DNA from: an uncultured Hyphomicrobiales bacterium
Lineage (GTDB): Bacteria; Pseudomonadota; Alphaproteobacteria; Rhizobiales; Beijerinckiaceae
Direction: 5' to 3'
DNA length: 64,000 bases
Assembly (NCBI GenBank): GCA_903931945.1
Contig: CAIZEI010000091.1
Coordinates: forward strand, 62,001 to 126,000
The notes beneath the pieces were generated by a model, which was given only the letters and a program-made list of their open reading frames with translations, did not search any database and was not told the DNA's origin. Numbering within the stretch: the first letter of the stretch is position 1; the number at the start of each line of letters is the position of its first letter. The translations under genes and the position numbers were made by a program. Positions 51,584-61,454 of this stretch are shown piece by piece.

Positions 51584-52060
51584 ATGATATCCCAACGTTC
51601 CCGCTATGCGCTGAAGGCCCTGATCTCTCTTGCCCGTCTCGGCAGGGGCGAGGCGCGCTCGACCCGGCTCATCGCCGCCGACGAGGGGATACCCAGCGCC
51701 TTTCTTGAGCAGATCATGATCGACCTGAAGCGCGCTGGCTTCATCGCCAGCCGCCGTGGCAAGGAGGGGGGCTATTTCCTCGACAAGGACCCGTCAGAAT
51801 TGTCGTTGGCGACAATCATGCGCCACGTTGATGGGCCGGTGGCGCCGTTGCCGTGCCTGTCGCGCACGGCCTACCGGCGCTGTGAGGATTGCGCCGAAGA
51901 GGCAAGTTGCGCCCTGCGCGCCATTCTCAGCGAAACCTACGAGGCCGCGCTGGCCGTTCTGGAAAAACGCACCCTCGGGGAAGCGCTCGCGCGGGCCGAC
52001 CTCGAGTTCAGCGAACAGGGAAAATTCGGCCCGGATGTTTTCATGGGCGCGTTTATCTGA
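51584..52060 (+). CDS. Rrf2 family transcriptional regulator with four-cysteine motif
   Basis: This 158-residue protein starts at ATG 51584 behind GCGGAGG. The winged helix-turn-helix is MISQRSRYALKALISLARLG, then AADEGIPSAFLEQIMIDLKRAGFIASRRGKEGGYFL. Cys91, 100, 103 and 109 form a C-x8-C-x2-C-x5-C cluster. In IscR/NsrR relatives three such cysteines hold an iron-sulfur cluster. It lies between module 2 and cysPTWA on the same strand and is the obvious candidate regulator of the island. AT-rich dyads stand before both modules. Confidence 0.88.
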   Translation: MISQRSRYALKALISLARLGRGEARSTRLIAADEGIPSAFLEQIMIDLKRAGFIASRRGKEGGYFLDKDPSELSLATIMRHVDGPVAPLPCLSRTAYRRCEDCAEEASCALRAILSETYEAALAVLEKRTLGEALARADLEFSEQGKFGPDVFMGAFI

Positions 52061-52171
52061 CAGCCAACATACTGAAATATATTGAAAATATGATGATTAT
52101 GAAAATTGCTCGGCTTGGGGGTTGCATTTCTAATCAAAACAGTCAGAATTATATGAATTGAGGAGAGCCCC

Positions 52172-53209
52172 ATGGCCGAGCGCGTATTCAGAAACCTTGT
52201 GAACCCTGCATTGGCCGCTGGAGCCTTTGCAGTCTCCCTTTTGACGGTCGTATGCGCCCTCGCGGAAACCTCTCTCCTGAACGTCTCCTATGACCCCACC
52301 CGCGAACTCTATAAGGCGATCAACGCGGCGTTTGAGGCGGATTGGGCGAAGCAGACGGGTGAGAAAATCTCGATCCGGGCTTCGCATGGCGGTTCGGGCG
52401 CGCAGGCCCGCGCAGTCATCGACGGTCTCAAGGCTGATGTTGTGACGCTGGCGCTGGCGCCCGACATCGACGCTATCGCCGCCCAGACGGGCAGGATCGC
52501 GAGGGACTGGCAGACCCGCCTCCCCAATCATTCCTCACCGTGCACATCGACGATTGTGCTGCTGGTGCGCAAGGGCAACCCGAAAGGCGTCAAAGACTGG
52601 GACGATCTCGCCAGGCCCGGCGTTTCCGTCGTCACACCCAACCCGAAGACATCCGGCGGCGCTCGCTGGAACTATCTGGCGGCCTGGGGCTATGCGAACG
52701 CCAAATTCAAGGGCGACGAACAGAAAATCAGGGACTTCGTCGCGGCTATTTATCGCAACGCGCCCGTGCTCGACTCCGGCGCGCGCGGATCGACGGTCAC
52801 TTTCGCCCAACGCGGCATCGGCGATGTCCTGATCGCCTGGGAAAACGAGGCGTTCCTCGCCTTCGAGGAGTTCGGAAAGGACAAGTTCGAAATCATTTCG
52901 CCGTCGCTTTCAATTCTCGCCGAGCCGCCCGTCGCGGTCGTCGACGCCAATGTTGACGCCGACGGCAATCGCAAGGCGGCTGAAGCCTATCTGAAATTCC
53001 TCTACACACCCGCTGCGCAGAAAATCATTGCGAAAAACTACTATCGCCCGATTGACGAGGCCGCAGCGGATCCGGCGGACATCGCGCGCCTGCCGAAGCT
53101 GAACCTGCTGACAATCGACAAGGATTTTGGTGGCTGGGACGTCGCCAACAAGTCGCATTTTTCTGATGGTGGAACCTTCGACCAGATCTACGATCCGGGC
53201 AAGAAGTGA
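52172..53209 (+). CDS. cysP: sulfate/thiosulfate ABC transporter substrate-binding protein
   Basis: This 345-residue protein has a signal peptide (to about residue 31, CALA) followed by the sulfate-binding family hallmarks [57 protein letters not shown] and YRPID near the C-terminus. GAGGAGAG precedes ATG 52172. It captures sulfate or thiosulfate in the periplasm. Its GTGA stop overlaps the first permease. The 111-base leader is AT-rich. Confidence 0.93.
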   Translation: MAERVFRNLVNPALAAGAFAVSLLTVVCALAETSLLNVSYDPTRELYKAINAAFEADWAKQTGEKISIRASHGGSGAQARAVIDGLKADVVTLALAPDIDAIAAQTGRIARDWQTRLPNHSSPCTSTIVLLVRKGNPKGVKDWDDLARPGVSVVTPNPKTSGGARWNYLAAWGYANAKFKGDEQKIRDFVAAIYRNAPVLDSGARGSTVTFAQRGIGDVLIAWENEAFLAFEEFGKDKFEIISPSLSILAEPPVAVVDANVDADGNRKAAEAYLKFLYTPAAQKIIAKNYYRPIDEAAADPADIARLPKLNLLTIDKDFGGWDVANKSHFSDGGTFDQIYDPGKK

Positions 53210-54048
53210 ACGCGCCGGCGACTTTCGTTCGACCCTCGCCATTGCCCGGTTTCGGGCCGGCGCTCGGAGCAACGCTGCTGTGGCTGGGATTGCTCGTGCT
53301 AATCCCGCTCGCCGCGCTTGTCTGGCGCGCCTCCGGCCTTGGCCTGTCAGGCATTCTCGCCATTGCGTCCCAACCCCGCGTCGCAGCCGCGTTGCGCCTC
53401 TCGTTCGGCCTGTCGCTACTGGCGGCGGCGTTGAATGTTATTCTTGGAGGAATCGTCGCCTGGGTCCTGACGCGCTACGAATTCCCGGGCCGACGCCTTC
53501 TCGACGCGGCGGTTGATCTTCCTTTCGCGCTTCCGACGGCGGTCGCTGGCATCGCGCTGACTGCGGTCTACGCCCGGAATGGCTGGATTGGCGGCTTCTT
53601 CGATCGCTTCGGCGTCAAGATCGCCTTCACGCCGCTCGGCATTTTTATCGCGCTCGTTTTCATCGGCCTGCCGTTCATGGTGCGCAGCGTCGAGCCGGTG
53701 CTGGCGGAAATCGATCCAGAGATAGAAGAGGCCTCCGCGACGCTCGGAGCATCGCGGCTGACTACCATCTTTCGGGTCGTGCTGCCGCCGCTCACCACCG
53801 CTTTCGTGACCGGCTTCGCGCTGTCATTGGCTCGCGCCGTCGGAGAATATGGCTCCGTCGTCTTTATCTCCGGCAACATACCGTTTGTTTCGGAAATCGC
53901 TCCGCTGCTCATATTCGTACGCCTGGCGGAATACGACACAGCGGGCGCGACGGCGGTAGCGACCATCATGCTGGCGCTTTCTTTTGCGATGCTGCTCCTC
54001 ATCAACCTCGCACAATCCTGGGCGCGGCGGAGGACGGGCAATGGCTGA
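53206..54048 (+). CDS. cysT: sulfate ABC transporter permease CysT
   Basis: This 280-residue protein has six helices ([18 protein letters not shown] first). The coupling loop [34 protein letters not shown] and [17 protein letters not shown] are CysT/CysU signatures. The start is GTG 53206, inside the cysP stop. It partners CysW. Confidence 0.93.
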   Translation: MNAPATFVRPSPLPGFGPALGATLLWLGLLVLIPLAALVWRASGLGLSGILAIASQPRVAAALRLSFGLSLLAAALNVILGGIVAWVLTRYEFPGRRLLDAAVDLPFALPTAVAGIALTAVYARNGWIGGFFDRFGVKIAFTPLGIFIALVFIGLPFMVRSVEPVLAEIDPEIEEASATLGASRLTTIFRVVLPPLTTAFVTGFALSLARAVGEYGSVVFISGNIPFVSEIAPLLIFVRLAEYDTAGATAVATIMLALSFAMLLLINLAQSWARRRTGNG

Positions 54049-54919
54049 CATCGCTACCCGCGCGCCGACGCAGAGCCGGGATCGGGACGCCACGGCGGAA
54101 AGCCCCGCCATTCGCGCAGCAATGATCGGCGCTGCAGTCGCCATCCTTTCGTTATTCCTGTTCCTGCCGCTGGCGACGGTTTTTATCGAAGCTTTCGGGA
54201 AAGGCATTGACGCCTATCTCGCCACGCTGTCGGACTCCAACACGCTATCGGCGATCAGACTGACATTGCTCGTGGCGGCGATTTGCGTGCCCGTGAACAC
54301 GGTCTGTGGCGCCGCGGCGGCCTGGGCGATCGCACGTTTCGACTTTGTCGGCAAAAGCCTGCTCACAACGCTCATCGACTTGCCATTCTCGGTGTCGCCC
54401 GTCATCGCGGGCCTCGTTTATGTCTTGCTGTTCGGCGCGCGCGGGCTTTTCGGCCCCTTCCTCCAGGCGCACGATATCGAGATCATCTTCGCTGTGCCTG
54501 GCATCGTGCTCGCGACAACCTTCGTCACGTTCCCCTTTGTTGCGCGCGAACTCATTCCGTTGATGCAGCAGCAGGGCTCGTACGACGAGCAGGCGGCGCT
54601 GACGCTGGGCGCATCGCCGTTTCGGATGTTCTGGACGGTCACTTTGCCCAATATCAAATGGGGCCTGCTTTACGGCGTCCTGCTCTGCAATGCGCGCGCC
54701 ATGGGCGAGTTCGGCGCGGTCGCGGTGGTATCCGGCCACATCAGGGGATTCACCAACACGCTGCCCCTGCATGTTGATGCGCTTTACAATGACTACGACA
54801 TGACCGGCGCGTTCGCGGTGGCCTCGATCCTCGCGCTGCTCGCGCTGCTGACGCTTGGCGTCAAAACCCTTCTGGAATGGCGCTTTGCCGGCGAACTCGC
54901 GCTGCGTCGGAGGCATTGA
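54041..54919 (+). CDS. cysW: sulfate ABC transporter permease CysW
   Basis: This 292-residue protein has CGGAGG before ATG 54041. It overlaps cysT by eight bases. There are six helices. The coupling loop region is ELIPLMQQQGSYDEQAALTLGASPFRMFWTVTLPNI, and ARAMGEFGAVAVVSGHIRG is the CysW signature. It forms the membrane channel together with CysT. Confidence 0.94.
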   Translation: MADIATRAPTQSRDRDATAESPAIRAAMIGAAVAILSLFLFLPLATVFIEAFGKGIDAYLATLSDSNTLSAIRLTLLVAAICVPVNTVCGAAAAWAIARFDFVGKSLLTTLIDLPFSVSPVIAGLVYVLLFGARGLFGPFLQAHDIEIIFAVPGIVLATTFVTFPFVARELIPLMQQQGSYDEQAALTLGASPFRMFWTVTLPNIKWGLLYGVLLCNARAMGEFGAVAVVSGHIRGFTNTLPLHVDALYNDYDMTGAFAVASILALLALLTLGVKTLLEWRFAGELALRRRH

Positions 54920-54924
54920 GAGAT

Positions 54925-56004
54925 ATGACCATGGACATTCACATTCGCGGCGTTACCAAAACCTTTGGCGCATCCCCGGCGCTGCATGGCGTCGATCTCG
55001 ATATCCAATCGGGCGAATTAATCGGCCTGCTGGGTCCCTCGGGCTCGGGCAAGACAACCCTGCTGCGCATTCTCGCGGGGCTTGAGACGCCGACGGGCGG
55101 CGACATCCGCTTCGGCGAACAGGACATGGCGGGCCAATCGGTCCAGGAGCGCCGCGTTGGTTTTGTCTTCCAGAGTTACGCCCTGTTTCGCCATATGAGC
55201 GTTGCGCAAAACATCGGCTATGGTCTGCGCGTGCGGCCCCGCGCGACGCGCCCCTCCGCCAGCGAAATCTCGCGACGCGTCGAGGAATTGCTCGGCCTAG
55301 TGCAATTAAAGGGCTTTGAGAGTCGCTTTCCCGGCCAATTGTCGGGCGGACAAAGACAGCGCGTGGCGCTCGCCCGCGCCCTCGCGGTGGAGCCCCGTGT
55401 GCTGTTGCTGGACGAACCCTTTGGCGCGCTCGACGCGCAGGTGCGCAAGGACCTTCGCCGCTGGCTGCGCGAAATTCATGACCGCACCGGACATACCACT
55501 GTGTTCGTCACACACGATCAGGACGAGGCGCTGGAAATGTCCGATCGCGTGGCCGTCCTCAATCGTGGCGCGCTCGAACAGGTCGCAACGCCGGATGAAA
55601 TCTACGACAATCCCGCAACGCCTTTCATCTATGGTTTTATCGGCGACGCCAATCGCATCGATGTGTCGCTGCGAAACGGACAAGTGGGCCTTGGCGACAC
55701 GGTTCTGGCGCGCGCGCCCGCATCCGCCGAAGGCAAGGCGGAGCTTTTCTTTCGTCCCGAGCACGCGGCGCTCGACGAGGCCCCCGGCGCGACCCGCGGA
55801 ACGCTTGTCGCCCTGCGGCGCACAGGCGCCAAACGTCGCGGTGAAATCAAACTTGATGGCGCGGCGAACACGATCGAAATCGATCTGCCCGCGACAACGA
55901 CTTTGACATTGGGCGATCGCGTTGGCGTTCGGCTCGATCGTTTCTCTGTTTTTTCCGAAGGGCGGCGCGTCTCGGCGCTCGCGCTCGCCACCCGGGCGGC
56001 GTGA
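54925..56004 (+). CDS. cysA: sulfate ABC transporter ATPase CysA
   Basis: The 359-residue ATPase has Walker A LLGPSGSGKTT, signature LSGGQRQRVALARAL, Walker B LLLDEPFGALD and the switch His in FVTHDQDEA. A C-terminal regulatory TOBE-like domain starts at about residue 240 (FIGDANRIDV, LFFRPEHAAL). ATG 54925 and 54931 are both possible starts. It completes cysPTWA. Confidence 0.94.
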   Translation: MTMDIHIRGVTKTFGASPALHGVDLDIQSGELIGLLGPSGSGKTTLLRILAGLETPTGGDIRFGEQDMAGQSVQERRVGFVFQSYALFRHMSVAQNIGYGLRVRPRATRPSASEISRRVEELLGLVQLKGFESRFPGQLSGGQRQRVALARALAVEPRVLLLDEPFGALDAQVRKDLRRWLREIHDRTGHTTVFVTHDQDEALEMSDRVAVLNRGALEQVATPDEIYDNPATPFIYGFIGDANRIDVSLRNGQVGLGDTVLARAPASAEGKAELFFRPEHAALDEAPGATRGTLVALRRTGAKRRGEIKLDGAANTIEIDLPATTTLTLGDRVGVRLDRFSVFSEGRRVSALALATRAA

Positions 56005-56366
56005 ATTATTCGCGCGCGAAAGAAATCGCGCGACTTCGCTGAAATCGAGCCGTCAGTGCAACCGGTCTTCGACTCTTCGTTGGGAGCGAGCGACCTCGTT
56101 GAGGCGCTCTCAAGTCAATGGCGCGCTGAACAGATAGCGAGCGGCCTTCGTCATGACTCTGCCATCGATCCCGATCGTCGCGCCATCGCGCATCGCGACC
56201 AAGTTTGAGATACGCCCCGGGGACATAATGGACGCGCCTGTATATTGCGAATCGGGCGGTAATTTTCGAGCGCTGGCCTTGTTTGGGTCTCGGCTTCCAG
56301 CTCTACTCGAAGCATTGGCGGATACTTTGGTCGCGTAAATTGACCGATATCGCTGGGAGGGTTGGA
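56005..56366. other. intergenic stretch after cysA
   Basis: The 362 bases begin with a 12-base palindrome (TTCGCGCGCGAA, 56009-56020). This could cap the cysA message, though no T-tract follows. A 61-residue frame at 56153 has no support. The last part should hold the promoter of the secreted-protein gene. Confidence 0.45.
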
Positions 56367-57317
56367 ATGGGCAAATCGAGACTCAAGAGCGCGACCTCGC
56401 TGGTTATGTGTCTGGTGGCGTGCAACGTCATGGCGCAGCCGCTGTCATGTGGATTCCAACAGGCCTTCGATCGGCCAGACCAAGGCGGAGCTGGTACGAT
56501 TCACGTTTATGAAAGTAAGCTGGAACCAAAAATTGGCGGGGTCAAGGCGCTTGCCTATGTAAGTTCTCTCAAGGTCAACACAGACGGCACCCGAATTTCC
56601 TACAAGGTTGATGATCCCAAGGCTCAGCATGGCGCAATCAACGACATAAGAAATGCGCTGAGGTCTGGCCGTACAATCGACGAGTTCGAGGCGGCGGCGG
56701 CAGCGAAATGGCAGCCGCTCGATAAGACCTGGCAAATCCTGAACCCGCAGGTCCTCGAAAAGGATACGAAGAAGACGAAATCCGGCGCCCCTTGCGTGGA
56801 TCAGAACAACTACATGATATCAATGACTGCTGACGTTTCTGTCGCGGGCGGATACGGGCGCCAGGGCGATTGTGACGCTACCAAATGGATTGATGCGCTG
56901 TCGGTTCAAGCCATCGTGCTTCCGTCTCCAGAAAACAAGGTTCCAACCCAATTCGACACCAGAGGAGCGACAACCAGAAGCGTGGCGGTGGTCATGACTC
57001 TCGACGGGGCCAGGCGAATTTCCTATGGAATTGTTGGCGACAAGGGGCCGACGCAGAAGCTGGGCGAAGCCTCGGTCGCGATGAACCGCAAGCTAAATGG
57101 CCTTCCCGACGGCGAGAACCCAACCAGTGACGCGGATGCGGTCAAGCGTTTTCAGGCGCCCAATTCAATCGTGCTCCTGTTCCCGGCAAAAGCAAATCGA
57201 TTGCCCTACCCCGTGACTGCGGCAACCGTCGAGAAGTTCGCCATGGCGCGCTTTCATGCCTGGGGTGGCGAGGCGAGGTTGAATGCGTGTCTCGGCGAAA
57301 TGCCAGAAGCCCATTGA
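56367..57317 (+). CDS. exported protein of unknown function
   Basis: This 316-residue protein starts at ATG 56367 after GGGAGG. The signal peptide ends near NVMA. The mature protein contains four cysteines (SCGF, PCVD, DCDATKW and NACLG) and segments KALAYVSSLKVNTDGTRISYKVDDP and TRSVAVVMTLDGARRISYGIVGDKGPTQKLGEASVAMN. The last resembles a substrate-binding beta structure. I do not recognise the family. The gene stands alone between cysA and vapB. Confidence 0.7.
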   Translation: MGKSRLKSATSLVMCLVACNVMAQPLSCGFQQAFDRPDQGGAGTIHVYESKLEPKIGGVKALAYVSSLKVNTDGTRISYKVDDPKAQHGAINDIRNALRSGRTIDEFEAAAAAKWQPLDKTWQILNPQVLEKDTKKTKSGAPCVDQNNYMISMTADVSVAGGYGRQGDCDATKWIDALSVQAIVLPSPENKVPTQFDTRGATTRSVAVVMTLDGARRISYGIVGDKGPTQKLGEASVAMNRKLNGLPDGENPTSDADAVKRFQAPNSIVLLFPAKANRLPYPVTAATVEKFAMARFHAWGGEARLNACLGEMPEAH

Positions 57318-57334
57318 ACAAGCTTCTCATCACG

Positions 57335-57356
57335 TGATATCTATCTCTGATATCTA
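57335..57356. promoter_or_regulatory. direct repeat upstream of vapBC, candidate operator
   Basis: TGATATCTA occurs at 57335-57343 and again at 57348-57356, a 13-base period. Each copy contains the palindrome GATATC. It lies 18 bases before the antitoxin ATG. VapB proteins repress their own operons through such sites. Confidence 0.5.
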
Positions 57357-57373
57357 CCATCCAGGAGCCCTTC

Positions 57374-57661
57374 ATGACCGCCAACGCCCGCAAGACCGAC
57401 CAGACTGGGCCGACAGCCAAGCTGTTCATGCATGGCCGCAGCCAGGCCGTGCGCCTGCCCAAGGAGTTCCGCTTCGAGGGCTCGGAGGTGCGTGTCAGCC
57501 GGGTTGGCGACAAGGTCATCTTGGAGCCGCTTGAAAAGCCGCCGTTCGACGTGAAGGCGTGGCGGGCGCGTCTCGACGCCCTTGGCGCCGCAGAGTTTCT
57601 GCCGGATGGCCTGCCCGACGATCCGCCGCTGGAGCCGGACGAGTCGATTTCGTTTGATTGA
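57374..57661 (+). CDS. vapB: VapB-type antitoxin
   Basis: This 95-residue protein has an AbrB/SpoVT-like DNA-binding N-terminus ([38 protein letters not shown]). An acidic, proline-rich C-terminal tail ([15 protein letters not shown]) would wrap around the toxin. GGAGCCC precedes ATG 57374. The toxin gene starts six bases downstream. It represses the operon and neutralises VapC. Confidence 0.9.
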   Translation: MTANARKTDQTGPTAKLFMHGRSQAVRLPKEFRFEGSEVRVSRVGDKVILEPLEKPPFDVKAWRARLDALGAAEFLPDGLPDDPPLEPDESISFD

Positions 57662-57666
57662 CGCCC

Positions 57667-58074
57667 ATGTTCTGTCTCGACACCAACATCATTGTCTTCG
57701 CAATGAACAAGCGTCGGCCGGAAATCGACGCGCGGCTGCAGACCGAACTGGCGGTGGGGGCGCCCCTCGTTGTTCCCGCCATCGCGCTGTTCGAGCTGCG
57801 ATATGGCATCGCGAAAAGCGATCGTCGCGAACAATCGATGGCGCTTCTGAAGGCTTTTCTCGACGACCGCATCGAAATCGCGCGCTTCGATGCCGAAGAT
57901 GCGGCTGAGGCCGGCGACATCAGGGCGCATCTGGAGTCTATCGGCAAGCCGGTCGGCGCCTACGACATCCTGATCGCAGCGCAGGCGCGCAGGCGCGGCG
58001 CTGTTCTCGTCACCCTCAACCGCCGCGAATTCGAACGCGTGCCGGGCCTCATGGTTACTGACTGGGCCACATGA
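57667..58074 (+). CDS. vapC: VapC-type PIN-domain ribonuclease toxin
   Basis: This 135-residue PIN nuclease has acidic metal ligands visible in FCLDTNIIVF (Asp), ALFELRYG (Glu) and GAYDILIAA (Asp), plus LVTLNRREFERVPG. Such toxins cleave tRNA or rRNA. ATG 57667 gives the usual MFCLDTN start. A TTG three codons earlier overlaps the antitoxin stop. Confidence 0.92.
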   Translation: MFCLDTNIIVFAMNKRRPEIDARLQTELAVGAPLVVPAIALFELRYGIAKSDRREQSMALLKAFLDDRIEIARFDAEDAAEAGDIRAHLESIGKPVGAYDILIAAQARRRGAVLVTLNRREFERVPGLMVTDWAT

Positions 58075-58258
58075 GCGCTCTGGCGGAAAAGACGCGTGCG
58101 GCGAAGGCGTCGACAGGGACGCGCCGCCGCTCGCCAATGCGGGGCGTCCGGTTTCCGGATACGCGCATCGCCACGTAAAACGACGACAACGCAAGACTAT
58201 ATCGTGCTGACATGGCGATGACGCCCGTCGACTTTTTTCCGACGCGGATCGCCTCGTC

Positions 58259-60529
58259 TCAGGTGCGCTGGCCTTCCAGCGTTTTCAGGACGCGCTCCGG
58301 CGTCATCGGAAACTGACGCATCCGCGCGCCGGTGGCGTCGAAAAAAGCGTTGGCGATTGCGGCCGCCGTGGCGCCCATGACCTCCTCGCCAGCGCCGGTC
58401 GAAGGCTCCTCAAGCCTCTGCACGACGACGGGGATGATTTCGGGATGCTCGGCAAAACGCAACACCGGGTAGCTATTCCAGTCGAGGCTCGTGACGCCAT
58501 TGTCGTCGAAGGTCACTTCCTCCTTCAGGACGCGGCTGGTGGACTGAGTCATCTGCCCGATCATCTGGTTTTCGACGAGGGCCGGATTGACCGCAAGGCC
58601 GCAATCCATCGCGCCGTAAAGACGCCTGGCGACGATGACGCCAGTCTTTCGATTAACCTCGATCTCCGCCACTGCCGCTCCATAGGAGACATGGTGCGTA
58701 CCCAGCGCGATGCCGCGACCAGCGACAATCTCACTGTTCGAGAGTTGCGAGCCCATGACTTTGGGCTGCCAGTTCGCGGCCTTTGCGGCGGCTTCCAGCA
58801 CGCCAAGCCAGCGCTCATCGCCAATGTTGCGGCGGCGGAACTCGAGCGGGTCCATCTTCAAGGCAGCGGCAAGTTCGTCCATCGTCTGTTCGGACGCGAA
58901 GGCGAAAGAAAGATCGAGGGGCGAACGCAACGCCGCGCCACGCAGATAGTTCGCCATGGGCGCTGCGTGGCTTGTCACCCGGCGATTGGCAATCTTGTAC
59001 ATTGAGCCGGTGCTGATTGGATTGACGGTGATCGAGCCCGACCCTCCCGCCCGTTCGGCGCCAGGTTTTGCAAGCGCGCTGTCCGATACTGTCGATGTGA
59101 TCGTCCAGCCGTGCTGCCAGCCATCGTATTCATAGGCGATGATATTGCCCAGTTCATCGACTCCGGCGCGGACTTCGGCCAGATGCGCCGGGCCATAATT
59201 GTCCCAGCCAAGTTCATCCCAACGCATATATTGCACACGCACCGGCTTGCCGGTGGCCGTGGCCATGATTGCGGCGGCCTGGGTCGCATCTTCGTAGCAC
59301 GAACGACCGAATGTGCCGGATCCCTCAAAATACTGCAGACGGATTTTTGTCTCCGGAATGCCGAGAATATCGGCAACCTGTTTGCGCGAACTGTAGACGT
59401 CCTGTGTCGAGGATTTGATCGTCAACTGATCGCCGGTGGGATCGGCGAGCGCGCAATTGGGCGCGAAGGGCGCATGTGACTGGTAGGGACAACGATAGGC
59501 CGCCCCGCGCACGAAAGCCGCCTTTTGCATCATGCCGGCGGCATCGCCCTTGCTGGCGATCTGCGTATCGACGGATTTATCCTTGCGTAGCCGTTCAAAT
59601 ACAGTTTCGTTGGTTCCAAGCGAAGGGCCTTTTTTCCAGACAACCGCGAGGTCGCGCGCGGCTTTCACGGCATCCCATTCCCGTTCGGCGACAACGCCGA
59701 CAAAATCACCTTTGCGAATGACTTTTGCGCCCATGATATGTGCGATCGAGGATTCGTCCACGGACAGCGGTTTTGCGCCAACGCCGAAACCGCGCTGCCC
59801 GCGCGGCAGCACAACGCGCCCGTGCAACATTCCCGGAATACGCAAATGTTGCATATGCGTATATTTGCCGGCCGCTTTTTCGGGCATATCGACACGCGGC
59901 GGCCGTTGTCCCACGAGCCGATACCGGTCCGGTGATTTCACCGGCGCAGTGCCCTCGTATTGCAGATTGAATGGCTTGTCGCCCAGCAGTTCGCCATATG
60001 TCACCTTGCGGAAACCGTTCTCGCCCCTGACCGAGACGATTCCATCGCGCACCTCAAGGCTGAAGGCCTGCACGCCGAGGCGCGCCCCCGCGCGCGCCAG
60101 CAGTTCCTGACGCGCCTGCGCTGCCGCAGCGCGCAGGGCGGGCGCGCCACGATGGATCGACGAGCTCGAACTTGTCGCCTGCTGGTCAGGCGTGATGTTG
60201 GTGTCGAGGCGAATCGTGCTGACCTGAGCCATGCTCATCTCCAGCTCTTCTGCGGCAACTTGCAGCAGGCCCGTCTGGTTGCCTTGCCCGAGTTCGCATT
60301 TGCCGGTGTAGATTGTCGCCGTGTTGTTCGCATGGATGGCGATCCACGTATCGACCGCGTGATAGTCCGGCGGGCCGGCGGCGGCGCCCCGCGCGGCTTG
60401 CGCCCGCGCCGGGGCTAACAGGTTGAAGCCAATGACCAGGGCGCCGCCGCCAATGAGCGCGCCGCGCCGCGTCAGGTGAGCAACGCCATTCCTGGCCGGG
60501 TCCTGGGGGTGGGAGTTCATGTCATCCAT
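58259..60529 (-). CDS. molybdopterin-binding large subunit of a second molybdenum hydroxylase (IorB-like), Tat-exported
   Basis: This 756-residue protein starts at ATG 60529 behind GGAGGG. A clear twin-arginine signal (LTRRGALIGGGALVIGFNLLAPARA) indicates periplasmic export. Molybdenum-domain motifs include CELGQGNQTGLLQVAAEELEMS, YFEGSGTFGRSCYEDATQAAA and the catalytic glutamate segment GAGEEVMGATAAAIANAFFDATG. It pairs with the small subunit just upstream. It is similar in plan to, but divergent from, the 21.8 kb copy. Confidence 0.9.
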   Translation of the reverse strand: MDDMNSHPQDPARNGVAHLTRRGALIGGGALVIGFNLLAPARAQAARGAAAGPPDYHAVDTWIAIHANNTATIYTGKCELGQGNQTGLLQVAAEELEMSMAQVSTIRLDTNITPDQQATSSSSSIHRGAPALRAAAAQARQELLARAGARLGVQAFSLEVRDGIVSVRGENGFRKVTYGELLGDKPFNLQYEGTAPVKSPDRYRLVGQRPPRVDMPEKAAGKYTHMQHLRIPGMLHGRVVLPRGQRGFGVGAKPLSVDESSIAHIMGAKVIRKGDFVGVVAEREWDAVKAARDLAVVWKKGPSLGTNETVFERLRKDKSVDTQIASKGDAAGMMQKAAFVRGAAYRCPYQSHAPFAPNCALADPTGDQLTIKSSTQDVYSSRKQVADILGIPETKIRLQYFEGSGTFGRSCYEDATQAAAIMATATGKPVRVQYMRWDELGWDNYGPAHLAEVRAGVDELGNIIAYEYDGWQHGWTITSTVSDSALAKPGAERAGGSGSITVNPISTGSMYKIANRRVTSHAAPMANYLRGAALRSPLDLSFAFASEQTMDELAAALKMDPLEFRRRNIGDERWLGVLEAAAKAANWQPKVMGSQLSNSEIVAGRGIALGTHHVSYGAAVAEIEVNRKTGVIVARRLYGAMDCGLAVNPALVENQMIGQMTQSTSRVLKEEVTFDDNGVTSLDWNSYPVLRFAEHPEIIPVVVQRLEEPSTGAGEEVMGATAAAIANAFFDATGARMRQFPMTPERVLKTLEGQRT

Positions 60530-60530
60530 C

Positions 60531-61031
60531 TCAACCCTCCTTTACAATAGCTGCGGCGGCCGTCTGAATCGATTTCATGATGCGCGGATAAGAGCCGCAC
60601 CGACAGATATGGCCATCCATATGCGCGCGGATTTGGGCCTCGGTCGGGTGCGGCGTCTTTGCGAGGAGTTCTGCGGCCTTGACGGTCTGGCCATTGTAGC
60701 AATAGCCGCAGTGCATGGCCTGTTCGTCCACGAAAGCCTGTGAAAGCGGGTGCATGGCGGGGACAGTGGCAAGGCCCTTCTGCTTCGCGTACAGCTCTGG
60801 CAGGCCTTCGAGCGTGGTGATGGCGCGCGCGCCAACGTCAGAGACAACAGTTTGGCAGGAGCGAATCTCGACGCCATCGGCCAGCACCGAACAGGAGCCG
60901 CATTGGGCAAGTCCGCAGCCAAAGCGGGGGCCCTTCAACTCCAGTTCGTTCATGAGCACATAGAGCAACGGCGTGTCCGGATCTGCACTGACTGGCCAAT
61001 CGCGTCCGTTGACTTTTATATTGATCGCCAT
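60531..61031 (-). CDS. [2Fe-2S] small subunit of the second molybdenum hydroxylase (IorA-like)
   Basis: This 166-residue protein starts at ATG 61031 after GGGAGG. Cluster motifs are CGLAQCGSC near residue 40, then CGYC and CRCG in the helical half. Its stop is one base from the large-subunit ATG, so the two are coupled. It lacks a signal and would be carried out with its Tat-borne partner. There is no FAD subunit nearby. Confidence 0.91.
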   Translation of the reverse strand: MAINIKVNGRDWPVSADPDTPLLYVLMNELELKGPRFGCGLAQCGSCSVLADGVEIRSCQTVVSDVGARAITTLEGLPELYAKQKGLATVPAMHPLSQAFVDEQAMHCGYCYNGQTVKAAELLAKTPHPTEAQIRAHMDGHICRCGSYPRIMKSIQTAAAAIVKEG

Positions 61032-61454
61032 GGGCGTCCTCCCGTGCGCCGGTCTCGCGCCGGCGCCGCTGTGGATGCTAGCGCGCCTGATTTCCGATTG
61101 GAAGGGCTGGCGACTGAGGGCGTGTGTGTGCATTGGCCCACGCCATCGACGCCAGGAGATGTCCCGCTGGATCGCCGTTTTTTCCAGCCCCAATCGCCGC
61201 GGAAATCTTGGATTTCGGAGCTGTTGATATATTGGCGCCGCACCTTATGCAGCCATTGAAAAGCCGCCGACCGATCATCCCCGGAAACAAGCCGCAAGCG
61301 AAAGGCCGTCGCCATGCGCGATCCCGGACCGTTTCCCGGCGCAGTGGAAGCCCGCCCTCGACAGCTTTTGATATTGCAACATTTCCAGACGCTATCGCAC
61401 CTGCCTCGACGGCGCCCACGACGGGCGGGCGCATCATGCGCGCGTGCGCCCTAT
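61032..61454. other. intergenic stretch between the DapA-like gene and the hydroxylase pair
   Basis: The 423 bases carry overlapping short frames on both strands, none with a good start, family likeness or coding-like composition. They should contain the promoter of the minus-strand hydroxylase pair. I see nothing else. Confidence 0.5.

Noticed and set aside
56153-56338. 61-codon plus-strand frame after cysA
   Set aside because: No ribosome site, no family, and it ends inside the leader of the next gene.
61078-61437. 119-codon minus-strand frame between the DapA-like gene and the hydroxylase
   Set aside because: Overlaps other equally long frames, has no good start signal and has random-looking composition.
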